A DNA stretch of 64,000 nt, from the NCBI GenBank assembly GCA_016937855.1, contig JAFGVU010000182.1, positions 1-64,000 of the forward strand, in the 5' to 3' direction. Shown piece by piece: positions 18,269 to 27,676 of the stretch. The stretch comes from Bacteroidales bacterium (lineage in GTDB: Bacteria; Bacteroidota; Bacteroidia; Bacteroidales; ML635J-15). A program made the translations under genes and the position numbers. Position 1 is the stretch's first letter; each line of letters begins with the position of its first letter. Below the pieces are notes generated by a model. The model was not told the DNA's origin. It did no database searches and saw nothing but the letters and a program-made list of their open reading frames with translations.

Positions 18269-20095
18269 ATGAAAAACGACGATAAACGCAAATATGCCAT
18301 AATTGGAATTGTTGTAGTCCTATTTTTAATAATCTGGATTAAACTTTTTAATTTACAAATACTAGACATCTCGCTAAAAATATCATCCGATAATAACTCC
18401 CAACGCAGAGTTACGGTTTACCCATCAAGAGGCCTTATTTATGATAGGAATGGGGTTTTGTTAGTATCGAACGAAGCGGCTTACGACTTGATGCTTATTC
18501 CTAAAAACATGCGAGAATTCGACACTTTGGCTTTTTGTAATGATATAGGAATTACAAAGGAAAATTTTTACGAAAGATTAAAAACATGTCAAGAATATTC
18601 TAGTTATCGACCGTCTTTATTCTATAAACAGATTACCGCTACCCAATTTGCAATTTTGCAAGAAAAAATGTACAAATATCCTGGTTTCTTTGTTCAAAAC
18701 CGGACACTTAGACGATATCAAGAAGGCATTGCAGCTCACATTTTGGGAGATGTTGGTGAAGTAGATTTAGAAACACTTAAATCGGATCCATATTATTCCG
18801 GCGGCGATTATGCGGGCAAGAGTGGAGTAGAACAATACTACGAAAAAGAACTTCGTGGTAAAAAAGGAATTAAAATATACCTTGTTGATGTTTACAGCAA
18901 TATCAAAGACAGTTATATGGACGGCAAATATGATACTTTAGCAGAACCGGGCAAAGATTTAACATTAACCATTGATGTTGAATTACAACGATATGGCGAG
19001 TATCTAATGCAAAATAAAGTTGGGAGCATTGTTGCAATTGAGCCTTCTTCTGGCGAAATTCTTTCTTTAATCTCTAGCCCTGTTTATGATCCACAACTAC
19101 TTGTTGGAAGAGAAAGAGGAAAAAACTACGACAGCCTGCTTAATGAACCTACAAAACCACTAATAAATCGTGCAATTTCTTCTACCTATCCTCCCGGATC
19201 AATTTTTAAACTTGCCGTTTCTATTGTTGGATTACAAGAAGGAGTGCTAAAACCATATACTGCATATCCCTGCGACAAGTCAATTGTTGGATGCCACGGT
19301 CACCCACCGGCAAATAGTGTAATAAGAGCCATACAATATTCTTGCAACCCATACTACTACTATGTTTTTAGATCACTCATTCAAAGAGGTATCGAAAAAA
19401 GCATCTTCAGGGATTCTAGAATTGGTTTAGATTTATGGAAACAAAAAATTGTTGCATTGGGTTTCGAGAGAGCTTATGATATTGGCATCCCCGGTGTTAA
19501 TGTTGGACAAGTTCCCGGTTCCGATTTTTATGATAAACTCTATGGCAAACACCGCTGGGCTTTTAGCACAATATACTCCCTTGGAATTGGACAAGGAGAA
19601 CTATTAATCTCTCCTCTTCAAATGGCAAATTTTTGCGCAATTATTGCAAACCGAGGGTTTTACTACAATCCTCATATAATCAAAGAAATAGATCACAAAA
19701 CAGTACAGGATAAAAATACTCAAAAAATATTTACTCCATTTGATAAAAAACACTTCGAGGTTGTGGTCGAGGGTATGGATAAAGTAGTAAACGAAGAATT
19801 TGGAACAGGTTTTTATGCCAGAATTGATGATATAAGAGTTTGTGGAAAAACAGGAACAGCAGAAAATCCTCACGGAGATGACCATTCAATTTTTGTTGCA
19901 TTTGCACCAAAAGACCAGCCCAAAATCGCAATTGCTGTTTATATCGAAAACGCAGGTTTTGGTGGAGTTTGGGCTGCTCCAATAGCAAAACTAATGATAG
20001 AAAAATACATTAAAGACAGTATTAGCGACCCAAGACTCGAAAAGAGAATTGTCGAAGCAAACTTACTAAATATGACACCAGAAGATGCCGAATAA
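18269..20095 (+). CDS. mrdA: Penicillin-binding protein 2 (elongation-specific transpeptidase)
   Basis: A 608-residue class B PBP that cross-links peptidoglycan during elongation. An N-terminal membrane helix (about 10-30) is followed by a PBP dimer/pedestal domain (PSRGLIYDRNG start) and the transpeptidase domain. The catalytic triad motifs are S311-I-F-K314 (SxxK), S358-C-N360 (SxN) and K527-T-G529. The active site faces the periplasm, and this is the target of beta-lactams such as mecillinam in E. coli. It overlaps rodA by 11 bases. RodA, the next gene, is its glycosyltransferase partner. Confidence 0.96.
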   Translation: MKNDDKRKYAIIGIVVVLFLIIWIKLFNLQILDISLKISSDNNSQRRVTVYPSRGLIYDRNGVLLVSNEAAYDLMLIPKNMREFDTLAFCNDIGITKENFYERLKTCQEYSSYRPSLFYKQITATQFAILQEKMYKYPGFFVQNRTLRRYQEGIAAHILGDVGEVDLETLKSDPYYSGGDYAGKSGVEQYYEKELRGKKGIKIYLVDVYSNIKDSYMDGKYDTLAEPGKDLTLTIDVELQRYGEYLMQNKVGSIVAIEPSSGEILSLISSPVYDPQLLVGRERGKNYDSLLNEPTKPLINRAISSTYPPGSIFKLAVSIVGLQEGVLKPYTAYPCDKSIVGCHGHPPANSVIRAIQYSCNPYYYYVFRSLIQRGIEKSIFRDSRIGLDLWKQKIVALGFERAYDIGIPGVNVGQVPGSDFYDKLYGKHRWAFSTIYSLGIGQGELLISPLQMANFCAIIANRGFYYNPHIIKEIDHKTVQDKNTQKIFTPFDKKHFEVVVEGMDKVVNEEFGTGFYARIDDIRVCGKTGTAENPHGDDHSIFVAFAPKDQPKIAIAVYIENAGFGGVWAAPIAKLMIEKYIKDSISDPRLEKRIVEANLLNMTPEDAE

Positions 20096-21515
20096 AAGAG
20101 ACAATATATTAGTTAATATTGATTGGACAACAATAATTGTTTATCTAATTTTGGTATTTCTTGGATGGATTAACATCTACTCGGCTGTTTATGATGAAAA
20201 TCACTCTAGTATTTTTGATTTTTCGCAACGATACGGAAAACAGCTCGTTTGGATTGGGGCAGCATTGATACTAATATTTATTGTTCTGATAGTTGATAGT
20301 AAGTTTTATTCGGCATTTGCATTTCCTTTTTATGGTATAGGTATTTTGCTCCTGATTCTTGTTTTATTTCTAGGAATAGAAGTAAACACCTCAAAATCGT
20401 GGTTCGAAATTGGATCTTTTCGAATGCAACCCGTAGAGTTTACTAAAATAACTATTTGTTTGGCACTTGCCCAATATCTGAGCAGTTTAAGTTTTTCGTG
20501 GCAAAAAACAAAAAGTATAATTGTGCTAATCCTACTAATTGCATTACCGATTTTACTTATCTTTATTCAAAACGATACAGGTTCTGCATTAGTTTTCTTT
20601 GCTTTTGTTTTTGTTCTTTTTAGAGAAGGATTAAACAGAGTGCTATTTATTACATCTTTTGCCCTTATTGCTCTTTTTATTTTAGCCCTTGTTACTAACC
20701 TCGAAATACTCGTAATCACTATACTTGTCGCAGGAGTAATAGGATTCGCGTTAACAAATGGCAGAAACCTGCAAACACAAATAATATTTTACTCATTTTT
20801 ACTTTATGCATCGGTGTCTCTAGTACTATTAAATTATACCGATATTTTCTTGGATAAAGAAATAGTATTAATCTTAATAAACGTTGGTGTAATTGCCATT
20901 CAAATGTTAATTATATATTTTGTAAAAAGAAACAAAACTCTACTTTTGTTTGGCTTGTTAATTATTGGTGTAAGTACTTTTGTTTTTTCTGTTGATTATT
21001 TATTTTACAATGCTTTACAGCCTCATCAACAAAATCGCATAAACGAAGTTTTAGGTAAAAATACCGATCCTTTAGGTATTGGTTATAACGTAAATCAATC
21101 AAAAATTGCCATTGGTTCGGGAGGTTTTACAGGTAAAGGATTTTTACAAGGAACTCAAACTAAATACAACTTTGTTCCCGAGCAAAGCACCGATTTTATT
21201 TTTTGTACCATTGGCGAAGAGTGGGGATTTATTGGAACAACAACTGTTTTGTTTTTGTTTATGTTTCTTATTGTAAGGATAATTGTGTTATCGGAACGAC
21301 AACGCTCAAAGTTTTCGAGAATTTACGGTTATGGAGTTGCTTCGATTTTATTTTTTCACGTTGCAGTAAACATATCTATGACAATTGGACTTGCTCCGGT
21401 GATAGGAATTCCTTTGCCATTTTTTAGTTATGGTGGCTCATCGCTTTGGGCATTTACAATTCTTTTATTCATCTTTGTTAAATTAGATGCAGATAGATTA
21501 CAAATATTTAGATAG
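20085..21515 (+). CDS. rodA: RodA peptidoglycan polymerase (SEDS family)
   Basis: A 476-residue polytopic membrane protein of the FtsW/RodA/SpoVE (SEDS) family, which polymerises lipid II into glycan strands together with PBP2. Family segments are NDTGSALVF, GSGGFTGKGF, the FVPEQSTDFIF signature, and near the end GIPLPFFSYGGSS. It is longer than the ~370-residue E. coli RodA; the extra length is hydrophobic segment between about residues 190 and 320, as in other Bacteroidota homologues. It is the last gene of the elongasome operon. FtsW is the alternative, but the position after mrdA decides for RodA. Confidence 0.95.
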   Translation: MPNKRDNILVNIDWTTIIVYLILVFLGWINIYSAVYDENHSSIFDFSQRYGKQLVWIGAALILIFIVLIVDSKFYSAFAFPFYGIGILLLILVLFLGIEVNTSKSWFEIGSFRMQPVEFTKITICLALAQYLSSLSFSWQKTKSIIVLILLIALPILLIFIQNDTGSALVFFAFVFVLFREGLNRVLFITSFALIALFILALVTNLEILVITILVAGVIGFALTNGRNLQTQIIFYSFLLYASVSLVLLNYTDIFLDKEIVLILINVGVIAIQMLIIYFVKRNKTLLLFGLLIIGVSTFVFSVDYLFYNALQPHQQNRINEVLGKNTDPLGIGYNVNQSKIAIGSGGFTGKGFLQGTQTKYNFVPEQSTDFIFCTIGEEWGFIGTTTVLFLFMFLIVRIIVLSERQRSKFSRIYGYGVASILFFHVAVNISMTIGLAPVIGIPLPFFSYGGSSLWAFTILLFIFVKLDADRLQIFR

Positions 21516-21584
21516 TTTATTAATTGACCCAAATCGAACAAAATCGACATTTTTGTGTTATATTGTCAACAAAATTTAACTACT

Positions 21585-23255
21585 ATGAATAAAGACATTG
21601 ACATTGCAAGGAGTGCTAATATGCTTCCTATCGAAGAAATTGCAGCAAAATTAGGTATTAACAAAGAAGAGCTCGAAACTTACGGAAGGTACAAGGCGAA
21701 GTTACCATTATCGTTAATTGACGAATCTAAAGTAAACAAAAACAAGCTAATTCTTGTTACGGCGATTACTCCAACACCTGCCGGCGAAGGTAAAACAACT
21801 ACATCAATTGGACTTGCTCAAGCAATGAACAAGCTTGGACATAAGACTACGGTTGTTCTTCGTGAACCATCGTTAGGACCTGTTTTTGGCATTAAAGGTG
21901 GTGCAGCAGGTGGTGGTCATGCACAAGTAATACCAATGGAAGATATTAACCTGCACTTTACAGGCGATCTGGCCGCAATTGAGAAGGCTCACAACTTATT
22001 AGCAGCTCTAATCGATAATAATTTACAAAGCAAAACCCGCAAACTAGGCTTGGATCCACGAACAATAAAGTGGAAAAGAGTAATGGATATGAACGAGAGA
22101 GCTTTGCGCGATATCGTTATTGGTTTAGGTGGTCAAACTCAGGGAGTTCCGCGCGAAACAGGTTTTGATATTACTGCTGCTAGCGAAATAATGGCTATTT
22201 TATGCCTGGCAAAAGACATTTCCGACCTCAAAGAAAAACTTGGAAATATTTTTATTGGATATACCTACGAAAAAAAACCTATTTATGCTAGAGATTTAAA
22301 AGCAAACGGTGCAATGGCAGTTCTATTAAAAGATGCAATAAAGCCAAATCTTGTTCAAACACTTGAAAATACACCTGCAATTATTCATGGTGGTCCTTTT
22401 GCAAATATAGCCCAAGGAACAAACTCCTTGATTGCAACCAAAATGGGACTTTCGTTAAGCGATTTTGTTGTAACTGAGGCCGGTTTTGCTTCTGAATTAG
22501 GAGCCGAAAAGTTTTTCGACATTAAGTCGCAATACGGAAAACTAACACCAAATGCCGCAGTACTTGTGGCAACTATCAGGGCATTAAAATATCATGGGGG
22601 AGCTCCGCTAAAAGAACTCGAAAAATCAAATCCCGAAGCTGTAAAAGCCGGTTTAGCAAATCTTGACAAACACATCGAAAACCTTAAGCATTTTAACTTT
22701 AGACCAGTTGTTGCTATCAATAAATTTAGCTCCGATACCGACGAAGAAATCGCTGTTATTGCTGACCATCTTAAAGAACTTAAAATTAAATATGCTTTAA
22801 ACGATGCTTGGGCAAAAGGTGGCGATGGTGCTTTAGAGCTTGCTCAAATCGTTGTTGACACTGCAAATGCGTGTACTCACTGTTTCCATCCTCTCTATGA
22901 TTTTAAATGGAGTATTGAGAAAAAAATCGAAACTGTGGCAAAAAAACTATATGGCGCCGAATCTGTAGAATATTCTCTCCAAGCACGTAAAGATTTGCAA
23001 ACAATTTCTGATCTGGGACTGGATAAGTTGCCGATATGTATTGCAAAAACTCAAAAATCATTATCAGATAAACCCGGGCTCAAAAACAGACCATCAGGTT
23101 TTATTGTAAATATTCGTGAAATAGAAATTGCTGCAGGTGCCGGTTTTGTTATCCCTATTGCAGGCGATATTATGAGAATGCCGGGATTACCAGAGATTCC
23201 ATCCTCAGAATTTATTGACATCGATAACGAAGGCAATATTAGCGGATTGTTTTAG
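21585..23255 (+). CDS. fhs: Formate-tetrahydrofolate ligase
   Basis: This 556-residue cytoplasmic enzyme makes 10-formyl-THF from formate, THF and ATP. The P-loop-like motif TPAGEGKTTTSIGL is near residues 58-71, followed by EPSLGPVFGIKGGAAGGG and the EDINLHFTGD segment. ATG 21585 is chosen over an in-frame GTG at 21555, which lacks conserved sequence. It is transcribed alone and ends in a strong hairpin. It feeds 10-formyl-THF to PurH. With the MTD1-like enzyme it could link formate to methylene-THF, but a methenyl-THF cyclohydrolase would have to be encoded outside the window. Confidence 0.97.
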   Translation: MNKDIDIARSANMLPIEEIAAKLGINKEELETYGRYKAKLPLSLIDESKVNKNKLILVTAITPTPAGEGKTTTSIGLAQAMNKLGHKTTVVLREPSLGPVFGIKGGAAGGGHAQVIPMEDINLHFTGDLAAIEKAHNLLAALIDNNLQSKTRKLGLDPRTIKWKRVMDMNERALRDIVIGLGGQTQGVPRETGFDITAASEIMAILCLAKDISDLKEKLGNIFIGYTYEKKPIYARDLKANGAMAVLLKDAIKPNLVQTLENTPAIIHGGPFANIAQGTNSLIATKMGLSLSDFVVTEAGFASELGAEKFFDIKSQYGKLTPNAAVLVATIRALKYHGGAPLKELEKSNPEAVKAGLANLDKHIENLKHFNFRPVVAINKFSSDTDEEIAVIADHLKELKIKYALNDAWAKGGDGALELAQIVVDTANACTHCFHPLYDFKWSIEKKIETVAKKLYGAESVEYSLQARKDLQTISDLGLDKLPICIAKTQKSLSDKPGLKNRPSGFIVNIREIEIAAGAGFVIPIAGDIMRMPGLPEIPSSEFIDIDNEGNISGLF

Positions 23256-23273
23256 GAAACTCCAGAATAAAAT

Positions 23274-23314
23274 AAAGGCTTAAAGGTGAATTTGTTCTCC
23301 TTTAAGCCTTTTCA
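23274..23314. terminator. Hairpin between convergent fhs and the 23330 gene
   Basis: A perfect 13 bp stem, AAAGGCTTAAAGG (23274-23286) with its complement (23299-23311), closes a 12-base loop. T residues follow on both strands, though the runs are short. Because the flanking genes converge, it probably serves both. Confidence 0.75.
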
Positions 23315-23329
23315 TAAAAATTCATTAAA

Positions 23330-24325
23330 TTACTGCTTTGTCAATGGTAGCCCTTCTACACTTTCGCCATTAACTTCAACAGATAAATATAACTTTCCAT
23401 TGTCTATTCTATATTCCCAAGAATTGCGTTTTCCATTACCACCAATGAGATATAATGTACTTCCTTTGGCTTCCCAAGTCCAACCGGTATATTTTTCACC
23501 ATACATAATTTGTACTGCAGAATTGTCGGAATTAAATGTATAACCTGTTACAATTACACCATCTTCTTTATAATGCCAGGTTCCAACTAGTGGACTGCTA
23601 TTTTCAACAGAATTCTGGTTTAGTTTTGCCCCCTCGTACCCTTTAAAAGTAAAAGCTCCATTATAGGCATTTACAAATGCTTTTTTCCACAACAATACCT
23701 TCTTGTTAAGCAATTCTATATCTTCGTCTATTAGTCGTAAAGATTTACGGTGATTCTCAACCAGCATATTAATATGTTTAATTAGCTCTTTAGATTCTGC
23801 CAGTTTTTTAAATCTATTTGCTAGATCCTTTGCATCCTGACGTTTTCCGCCATTTACACCCTGTACAATGTTGATTCCAAAAACAGTACTTATAACATCT
23901 GATGATAATTGTACCGGAGTTAGTCCGGGTATTAATATCTGAACCTGATTTTCGATTACATCAATTTGCATGGTATTTATTATCTTCATCTTTTGATCAA
24001 GAGTTTTATTCTCCAGCTTTAACGACCAATCCGACATTGCAGCAATTTCTTCTTTACACTGGTCGAATTGTTGATCCATAAGCTCCTGAAGAGGTATTTT
24101 TCCGGCAGGCCATACAGCTGGCTGTCCATATTCCTTTAATGTTACCGCCGAACGTTGAATAATTCTCAATCTTTCGGAGTCGCTCATATCAATATCCGAT
24201 AAAGCTGACACTAATTGAGATTTTGCCTCAATAACATATTTAGTTTCGGTTTTACTCAGTACTTTCTGAGCATTTGCAATATAGGCAATACCAAAAATCA
24301 AAACAAAAAACACCAATCTTTTCAT
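23330..24325 (-). CDS. Secreted protein with helical middle and C-terminal lipocalin-like domain, function unknown
   Basis: A 331-residue protein with a signal peptide (cut after about residue 19, IANAQ). Residues about 25-230 are mostly helical and charged. The last ~90 residues start LVGTWHYKEDG and follow a beta pattern (GYTFNSDNS, GWTWEAKGSTLYLIG, KLYLSVEV) typical of lipocalin-like or DUF5640-type domains. These often bind small ligands or act as modules in exported proteins. No enzyme motif is seen. It has its own -7 element and is separated from the operon upstream by 62 bases. No firm family name. Confidence 0.75.
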   Translation of the reverse strand: MKRLVFFVLIFGIAYIANAQKVLSKTETKYVIEAKSQLVSALSDIDMSDSERLRIIQRSAVTLKEYGQPAVWPAGKIPLQELMDQQFDQCKEEIAAMSDWSLKLENKTLDQKMKIINTMQIDVIENQVQILIPGLTPVQLSSDVISTVFGINIVQGVNGGKRQDAKDLANRFKKLAESKELIKHINMLVENHRKSLRLIDEDIELLNKKVLLWKKAFVNAYNGAFTFKGYEGAKLNQNSVENSSPLVGTWHYKEDGVIVTGYTFNSDNSAVQIMYGEKYTGWTWEAKGSTLYLIGGNGKRNSWEYRIDNGKLYLSVEVNGESVEGLPLTKQ

Positions 24326-24378
24326 ACAATTAATTTTTAAAATTTATATTGAGTTAAACAAATTTTTTGAGTTTCTCG

Positions 24379-24386
24379 CAAAATTA
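24379..24386 (-). promoter_or_regulatory. -7 promoter element of the 23330 gene
   Basis: On the - strand this reads TAATTTTG, matching TAnnTTTG, about 53 bases ahead of the start at 24325. It lies in the gap after the preceding operon. Confidence 0.4.
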
Positions 24387-24387
24387 C

Positions 24388-25371
24388 CTAAATATTTCTT
24401 CTTTTATTTAAAATGTAAACTTCTCCTTTATCAGAACCAAGAAATATTTCATTTCTATCATTAACGCAGACACTATAGAAATTCACGTTTGGAACATCTT
24501 TTGTTTTAAGCCATGAGCCATTTCCGGAATTTCTGAGGTAAACTAGTCCATTGTAGCCACAAATTGCTGAGGTTTCTTTCCCTAGAGACAAATCGGTAAA
24601 CTCTGCGTTATAGTCATCAATCAGGCGCGACCAGTTATAACCCAAATCGGAAGTATAATGCAAAATCCCAATATCCGACACAGCATAAACATTTCCATGA
24701 TCGTCTGCTTCGATATCAACAAAAAACTCGTCCTCAAAGTCGATATAATCAAAAGTGTTTCCACCGTCTTCGGTAACAAACATAAAACCATATCCGCCAA
24801 AAAATCCAATATACTCGGTTAAAAAGCAAATTGATGCTATTTCATTGTCATAAGTGTCGTGAGTCCATGGATAATTTCCTGTTTCTGTTTCGGACCAAAT
24901 CCCCTTGTAAAAATGTTCACCTCCAACAATAAAAATATTTTGTTCACTATTTGCATAAATATCGTTGTAGGGCACAAAATATTCTTCGTAAGGATAATTG
25001 CCAAGCTCTATCAACCCCCAGTTTTGTCCGCCATCATAAGATTTTAAAATCATTAAACTATCGCCACAAGCAAAAACTATCGAGTCGTCCAAATAATAAA
25101 AAGAATTAACAGACAAACTATCTGAATGATAAGTTTTTGTCCATGAGTTTCCACCATCTTTAGTAATATAAATGCTACCGTTTGATTTTCTGGTACCGCC
25201 ACATAAAAGGCCGTTATAATCATCAACAAAATCTATTTTTCTGATTTTTATTGAATCATTTAAACTAATTTTATCAACAGTAACTTTAGCCTGATATTCA
25301 GTATCGTTATCACATGCAGCCAAAACACATACAAAAACAATAAAAAGCGAAATAATCCAAAAATATTTCAT
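24388..25371 (-). CDS. YCF48/sortilin-like beta-propeller lipoprotein
   Basis: A 327-residue lipoprotein: signal sequence with lipobox LAAC, then a propeller of repeats with the ITKDGGNSW and SYDGGQNWG signatures typical of YCF48/BNR-like proteins. In cyanobacteria Ycf48 helps photosystem assembly; in Bacteroidota these proteins are periplasmic or surface propellers with unknown partners. ATG 25371 is preferred over an ORF start at 25389 because it gives a normal signal peptide and avoids overlap with the ZIP gene. It is the last gene of the seven-gene - strand operon. Confidence 0.8.
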   Translation of the reverse strand: MKYFWIISLFIVFVCVLAACDNDTEYQAKVTVDKISLNDSIKIRKIDFVDDYNGLLCGGTRKSNGSIYITKDGGNSWTKTYHSDSLSVNSFYYLDDSIVFACGDSLMILKSYDGGQNWGLIELGNYPYEEYFVPYNDIYANSEQNIFIVGGEHFYKGIWSETETGNYPWTHDTYDNEIASICFLTEYIGFFGGYGFMFVTEDGGNTFDYIDFEDEFFVDIEADDHGNVYAVSDIGILHYTSDLGYNWSRLIDDYNAEFTDLSLGKETSAICGYNGLVYLRNSGNGSWLKTKDVPNVNFYSVCVNDRNEIFLGSDKGEVYILNKRRNI

Positions 25372-25385
25372 AAACATTAAATTTA

Positions 25386-26183
25386 TCAATGTAATAACAA
25401 TAAACTAAAAGCCATTATTGCCATTCCGATTACCACTCCGTATGTTGGAATATGATGATTTCCATATTTTTGTGCTCCGGGCAGCAGCTCATCGAAAGAA
25501 ATAAAGACCATAATGCCGGCAACAACAGCAAAAATTATTCCCAAAACAGCATCGTTCAAAAACGGCATAATGAAAGCAAAAGCCAGCAACGCTCCTACAG
25601 GTTCTGATAATCCGGAAAGAAAAGATAACCGCATGGCTTTTCGTCTATCATTAGTTGCAAAATATATTGGCACTGCTACTGCGATACCTTCGGGAATATT
25701 GTGAATTGCAACCGCTAAAGCAATAGGAATACCTAACTCAATATCAGAATAAGCCGCGACAAAAGTTGCAATTCCTTCGGGAAAATTATGAATGGTAATT
25801 GCCAAAGCTGTCATTAATCCCATGCGACGCAAGTTAGACTTATCTAGTTCCTTATGCATACTTTCAACAAATCGCATTTCGTGAGGATTGTCCTTTTCGG
25901 GAACTAATTTATCAATAATTAAACTAATTAATACTCCGCCAAAAAACGCAATGATAGCATACCATTGTCCGGCATCAGAATATCTGTTTGTTAACTTCTC
26001 CACCGCATCGGGAAGCATCTCGACAAAAGAAATGTACATCATCACCCCGCCCGATAAACCAAGACTAAAAGACAACAACTTTGTATTTGTCTTACTTGCA
26101 AAAAATGAAATAAGACTACCAATACCTGTTGATAGACCGGCAAATAAAGTTAAACCAAATGCAATTAAAAACGCTTCGTTCAT
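25386..26183 (-). CDS. ZIP-family metal transporter (ZupT-like)
   Basis: A 265-residue inner-membrane protein with eight predicted helices that imports Zn2+ and probably other divalent metals. The two metal-binding helices carry HNFPEG and HNIPEG, the family's binuclear centre. The cytoplasmic loop after helix 3 is short and charged. ATG 26183 places the first helix at the N terminus; an upstream start at 26234 would add an unlikely leader. It is in the operon between the secreted nuclease and the propeller lipoprotein. Metal specificity cannot be read from the sequence. Confidence 0.92.
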   Translation of the reverse strand: MNEAFLIAFGLTLFAGLSTGIGSLISFFASKTNTKLLSFSLGLSGGVMMYISFVEMLPDAVEKLTNRYSDAGQWYAIIAFFGGVLISLIIDKLVPEKDNPHEMRFVESMHKELDKSNLRRMGLMTALAITIHNFPEGIATFVAAYSDIELGIPIALAVAIHNIPEGIAVAVPIYFATNDRRKAMRLSFLSGLSEPVGALLAFAFIMPFLNDAVLGIIFAVVAGIMVFISFDELLPGAQKYGNHHIPTYGVVIGMAIMAFSLLLLH

Positions 26184-26212
26184 AGTCTGTAAATTTAACA
26201 AAATAACAAATT

Positions 26213-26980
26213 CTATTTTGCAATGTTGCTCCAAAAATCAATATTTACCCTTTTTTCAACTTTATTTTCTAAAAAAAACGGCAAATTATAGTAAAAATTG
26301 AGACCTGTTTTCTTCTCCAACTCATCAATTGAGATAGAATATGAATAAATAGACTCATTGCTAATTTTCTTATTTGGTAATACAAATGCAATGGCTTGCA
26401 CACAAGTATCGCTAACAATCAATGCTGCTTTGTAGTATTCTTCGGGCACATCAACTTCATTTTCACCGATTTCTGACAATCCCGATCTTAATATTGGTCC
26501 TGTTACAACATAAATCTTATGCAACTTTTTGGCATATTCTCTAAATTCTGACTCGAGCTTTTTCCAAATTCCACGATTAAATGCAGGTAATTGTGGCGAC
26601 ATATTACTGTAGTAAAACGACTCTTGCATAGCTTCTTGCGAAAAGCACATATCAGCCGCCGGAGCAAGATGTCCCCTATCGTAGCCACTTCCTTTATAGT
26701 CGTTATCGTTCGCCGATTTAGTTTTGATTTTTGGATCTTCCTTAAAACTATTACTTCGTTCCTCATCGCCATTTATCATATCGTGTTTTAACACATAAGC
26801 AACCCATCTTGCTTGCTCATGCTCTTCGCTATAAACTAAGGAAAAATAACTATGACAAACGATCTCCTCTCCTTTTCGTATTTTTGGAAGCTCTAAGCTT
26901 TTACTATCTTTTTGTCCGAATAAAAATCCCCCAAAAGATAAGCTTAAAACAAGGCAAATAATTATTGTTTTTTTATTCAT
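26213..26980 (-). CDS. Secreted DNA/RNA non-specific endonuclease (NUC1 family)
   Basis: A 255-residue protein with a signal peptide (about 1-22) and a beta-beta-alpha-metal nuclease domain. The catalytic motif is DRGH (YDRGHLAPAAD); the metal-binding Asn lies further on, in the NMSPQ...FNRGIW segment. Relatives include Serratia nuclease and mitochondrial EndoG, which degrade DNA and RNA with Mg2+. Here it should act in the periplasm or outside, probably for nutrient scavenging or against free DNA. It overlaps the upstream membrane-protein gene by 8 bases, so the two are translationally coupled. Confidence 0.92.
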   Translation of the reverse strand: MNKKTIIICLVLSLSFGGFLFGQKDSKSLELPKIRKGEEIVCHSYFSLVYSEEHEQARWVAYVLKHDMINGDEERSNSFKEDPKIKTKSANDNDYKGSGYDRGHLAPAADMCFSQEAMQESFYYSNMSPQLPAFNRGIWKKLESEFREYAKKLHKIYVVTGPILRSGLSEIGENEVDVPEEYYKAALIVSDTCVQAIAFVLPNKKISNESIYSYSISIDELEKKTGLNFYYNLPFFLENKVEKRVNIDFWSNIAK

Positions 26981-27656
26981 CTTCGGTTTCTAATATTTGT
27001 ACAGGCTGACTTGGTTCCTGAGAATCTCTGATTGCTCCACCAACAATATCTTCAAAGGCGCAGTAAGTCATACAAAGTGTAGCTGGTGCAGTAAAAATAA
27101 CACCAACACCGCAAGCAAGAATGCCACCAAGATTTATTAGTCCTAAAACAAGAGCAAATCCAAAAAAGTCCCACCAATGCTTGCTAACAATTTTGCGACT
27201 AATATCCATTGCCGGCCAAAAATCATATCCCAAAAAAATCACTAACATATTTGCAAACGAGTAACTCACAGCTAAATAAACTCCTGGAACAATTAAAAAA
27301 AGTAATCCAATCATTATTAAGACTCCACTGACAATACTTAGTAAAAGCAGTGGAATAAAAAATTTAAAACCATCAAAAAACCTGTTAAATCCGGGCTTTC
27401 TATTCATTAAAATATCGTTTGCAACCAATAAGGCTCCGGCAGCAAAAGCTGGTTGTACAAGGTTAGTAACAATCCCCGAATAATTGCCCAAAACAACATT
27501 AAGAACTACAAATAAACCAAACATTGCAGCAAAAAAACCGACAAAGCTTCCCATTTCCTTTTTAAATAGCTCAAAACCATCGCGCATATATTGGTTAAAC
27601 TTAAACTCATACCCGTCATCTATCAATTTTTGCAAAGCGGCATCGTAATTTGTCAT
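26973..27656 (-). CDS. Polytopic membrane protein, function unknown
   Basis: A 227-residue protein: a soluble N-terminal ~40 residues, then about five or six hydrophobic helices and an acidic tail (SQEPSQPVQILETEDE). The middle LLFLIVPGVYLAVSYSFA resembles the helices of uncharacterised glycerophosphodiesterase-membrane-domain-like or DUF975-like proteins, but I cannot assign it. No catalytic motif is seen. It lies 20 bases after the decarboxylase gene and overlaps the nuclease gene by 8 bases. Confidence 0.8.
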   Translation of the reverse strand: MTNYDAALQKLIDDGYEFKFNQYMRDGFELFKKEMGSFVGFFAAMFGLFVVLNVVLGNYSGIVTNLVQPAFAAGALLVANDILMNRKPGFNRFFDGFKFFIPLLLLSIVSGVLIMIGLLFLIVPGVYLAVSYSFANMLVIFLGYDFWPAMDISRKIVSKHWWDFFGFALVLGLINLGGILACGVGVIFTAPATLCMTYCAFEDIVGGAIRDSQEPSQPVQILETEDE

Positions 27657-27676
27657 AGTTCTTTGATTTTATGTTT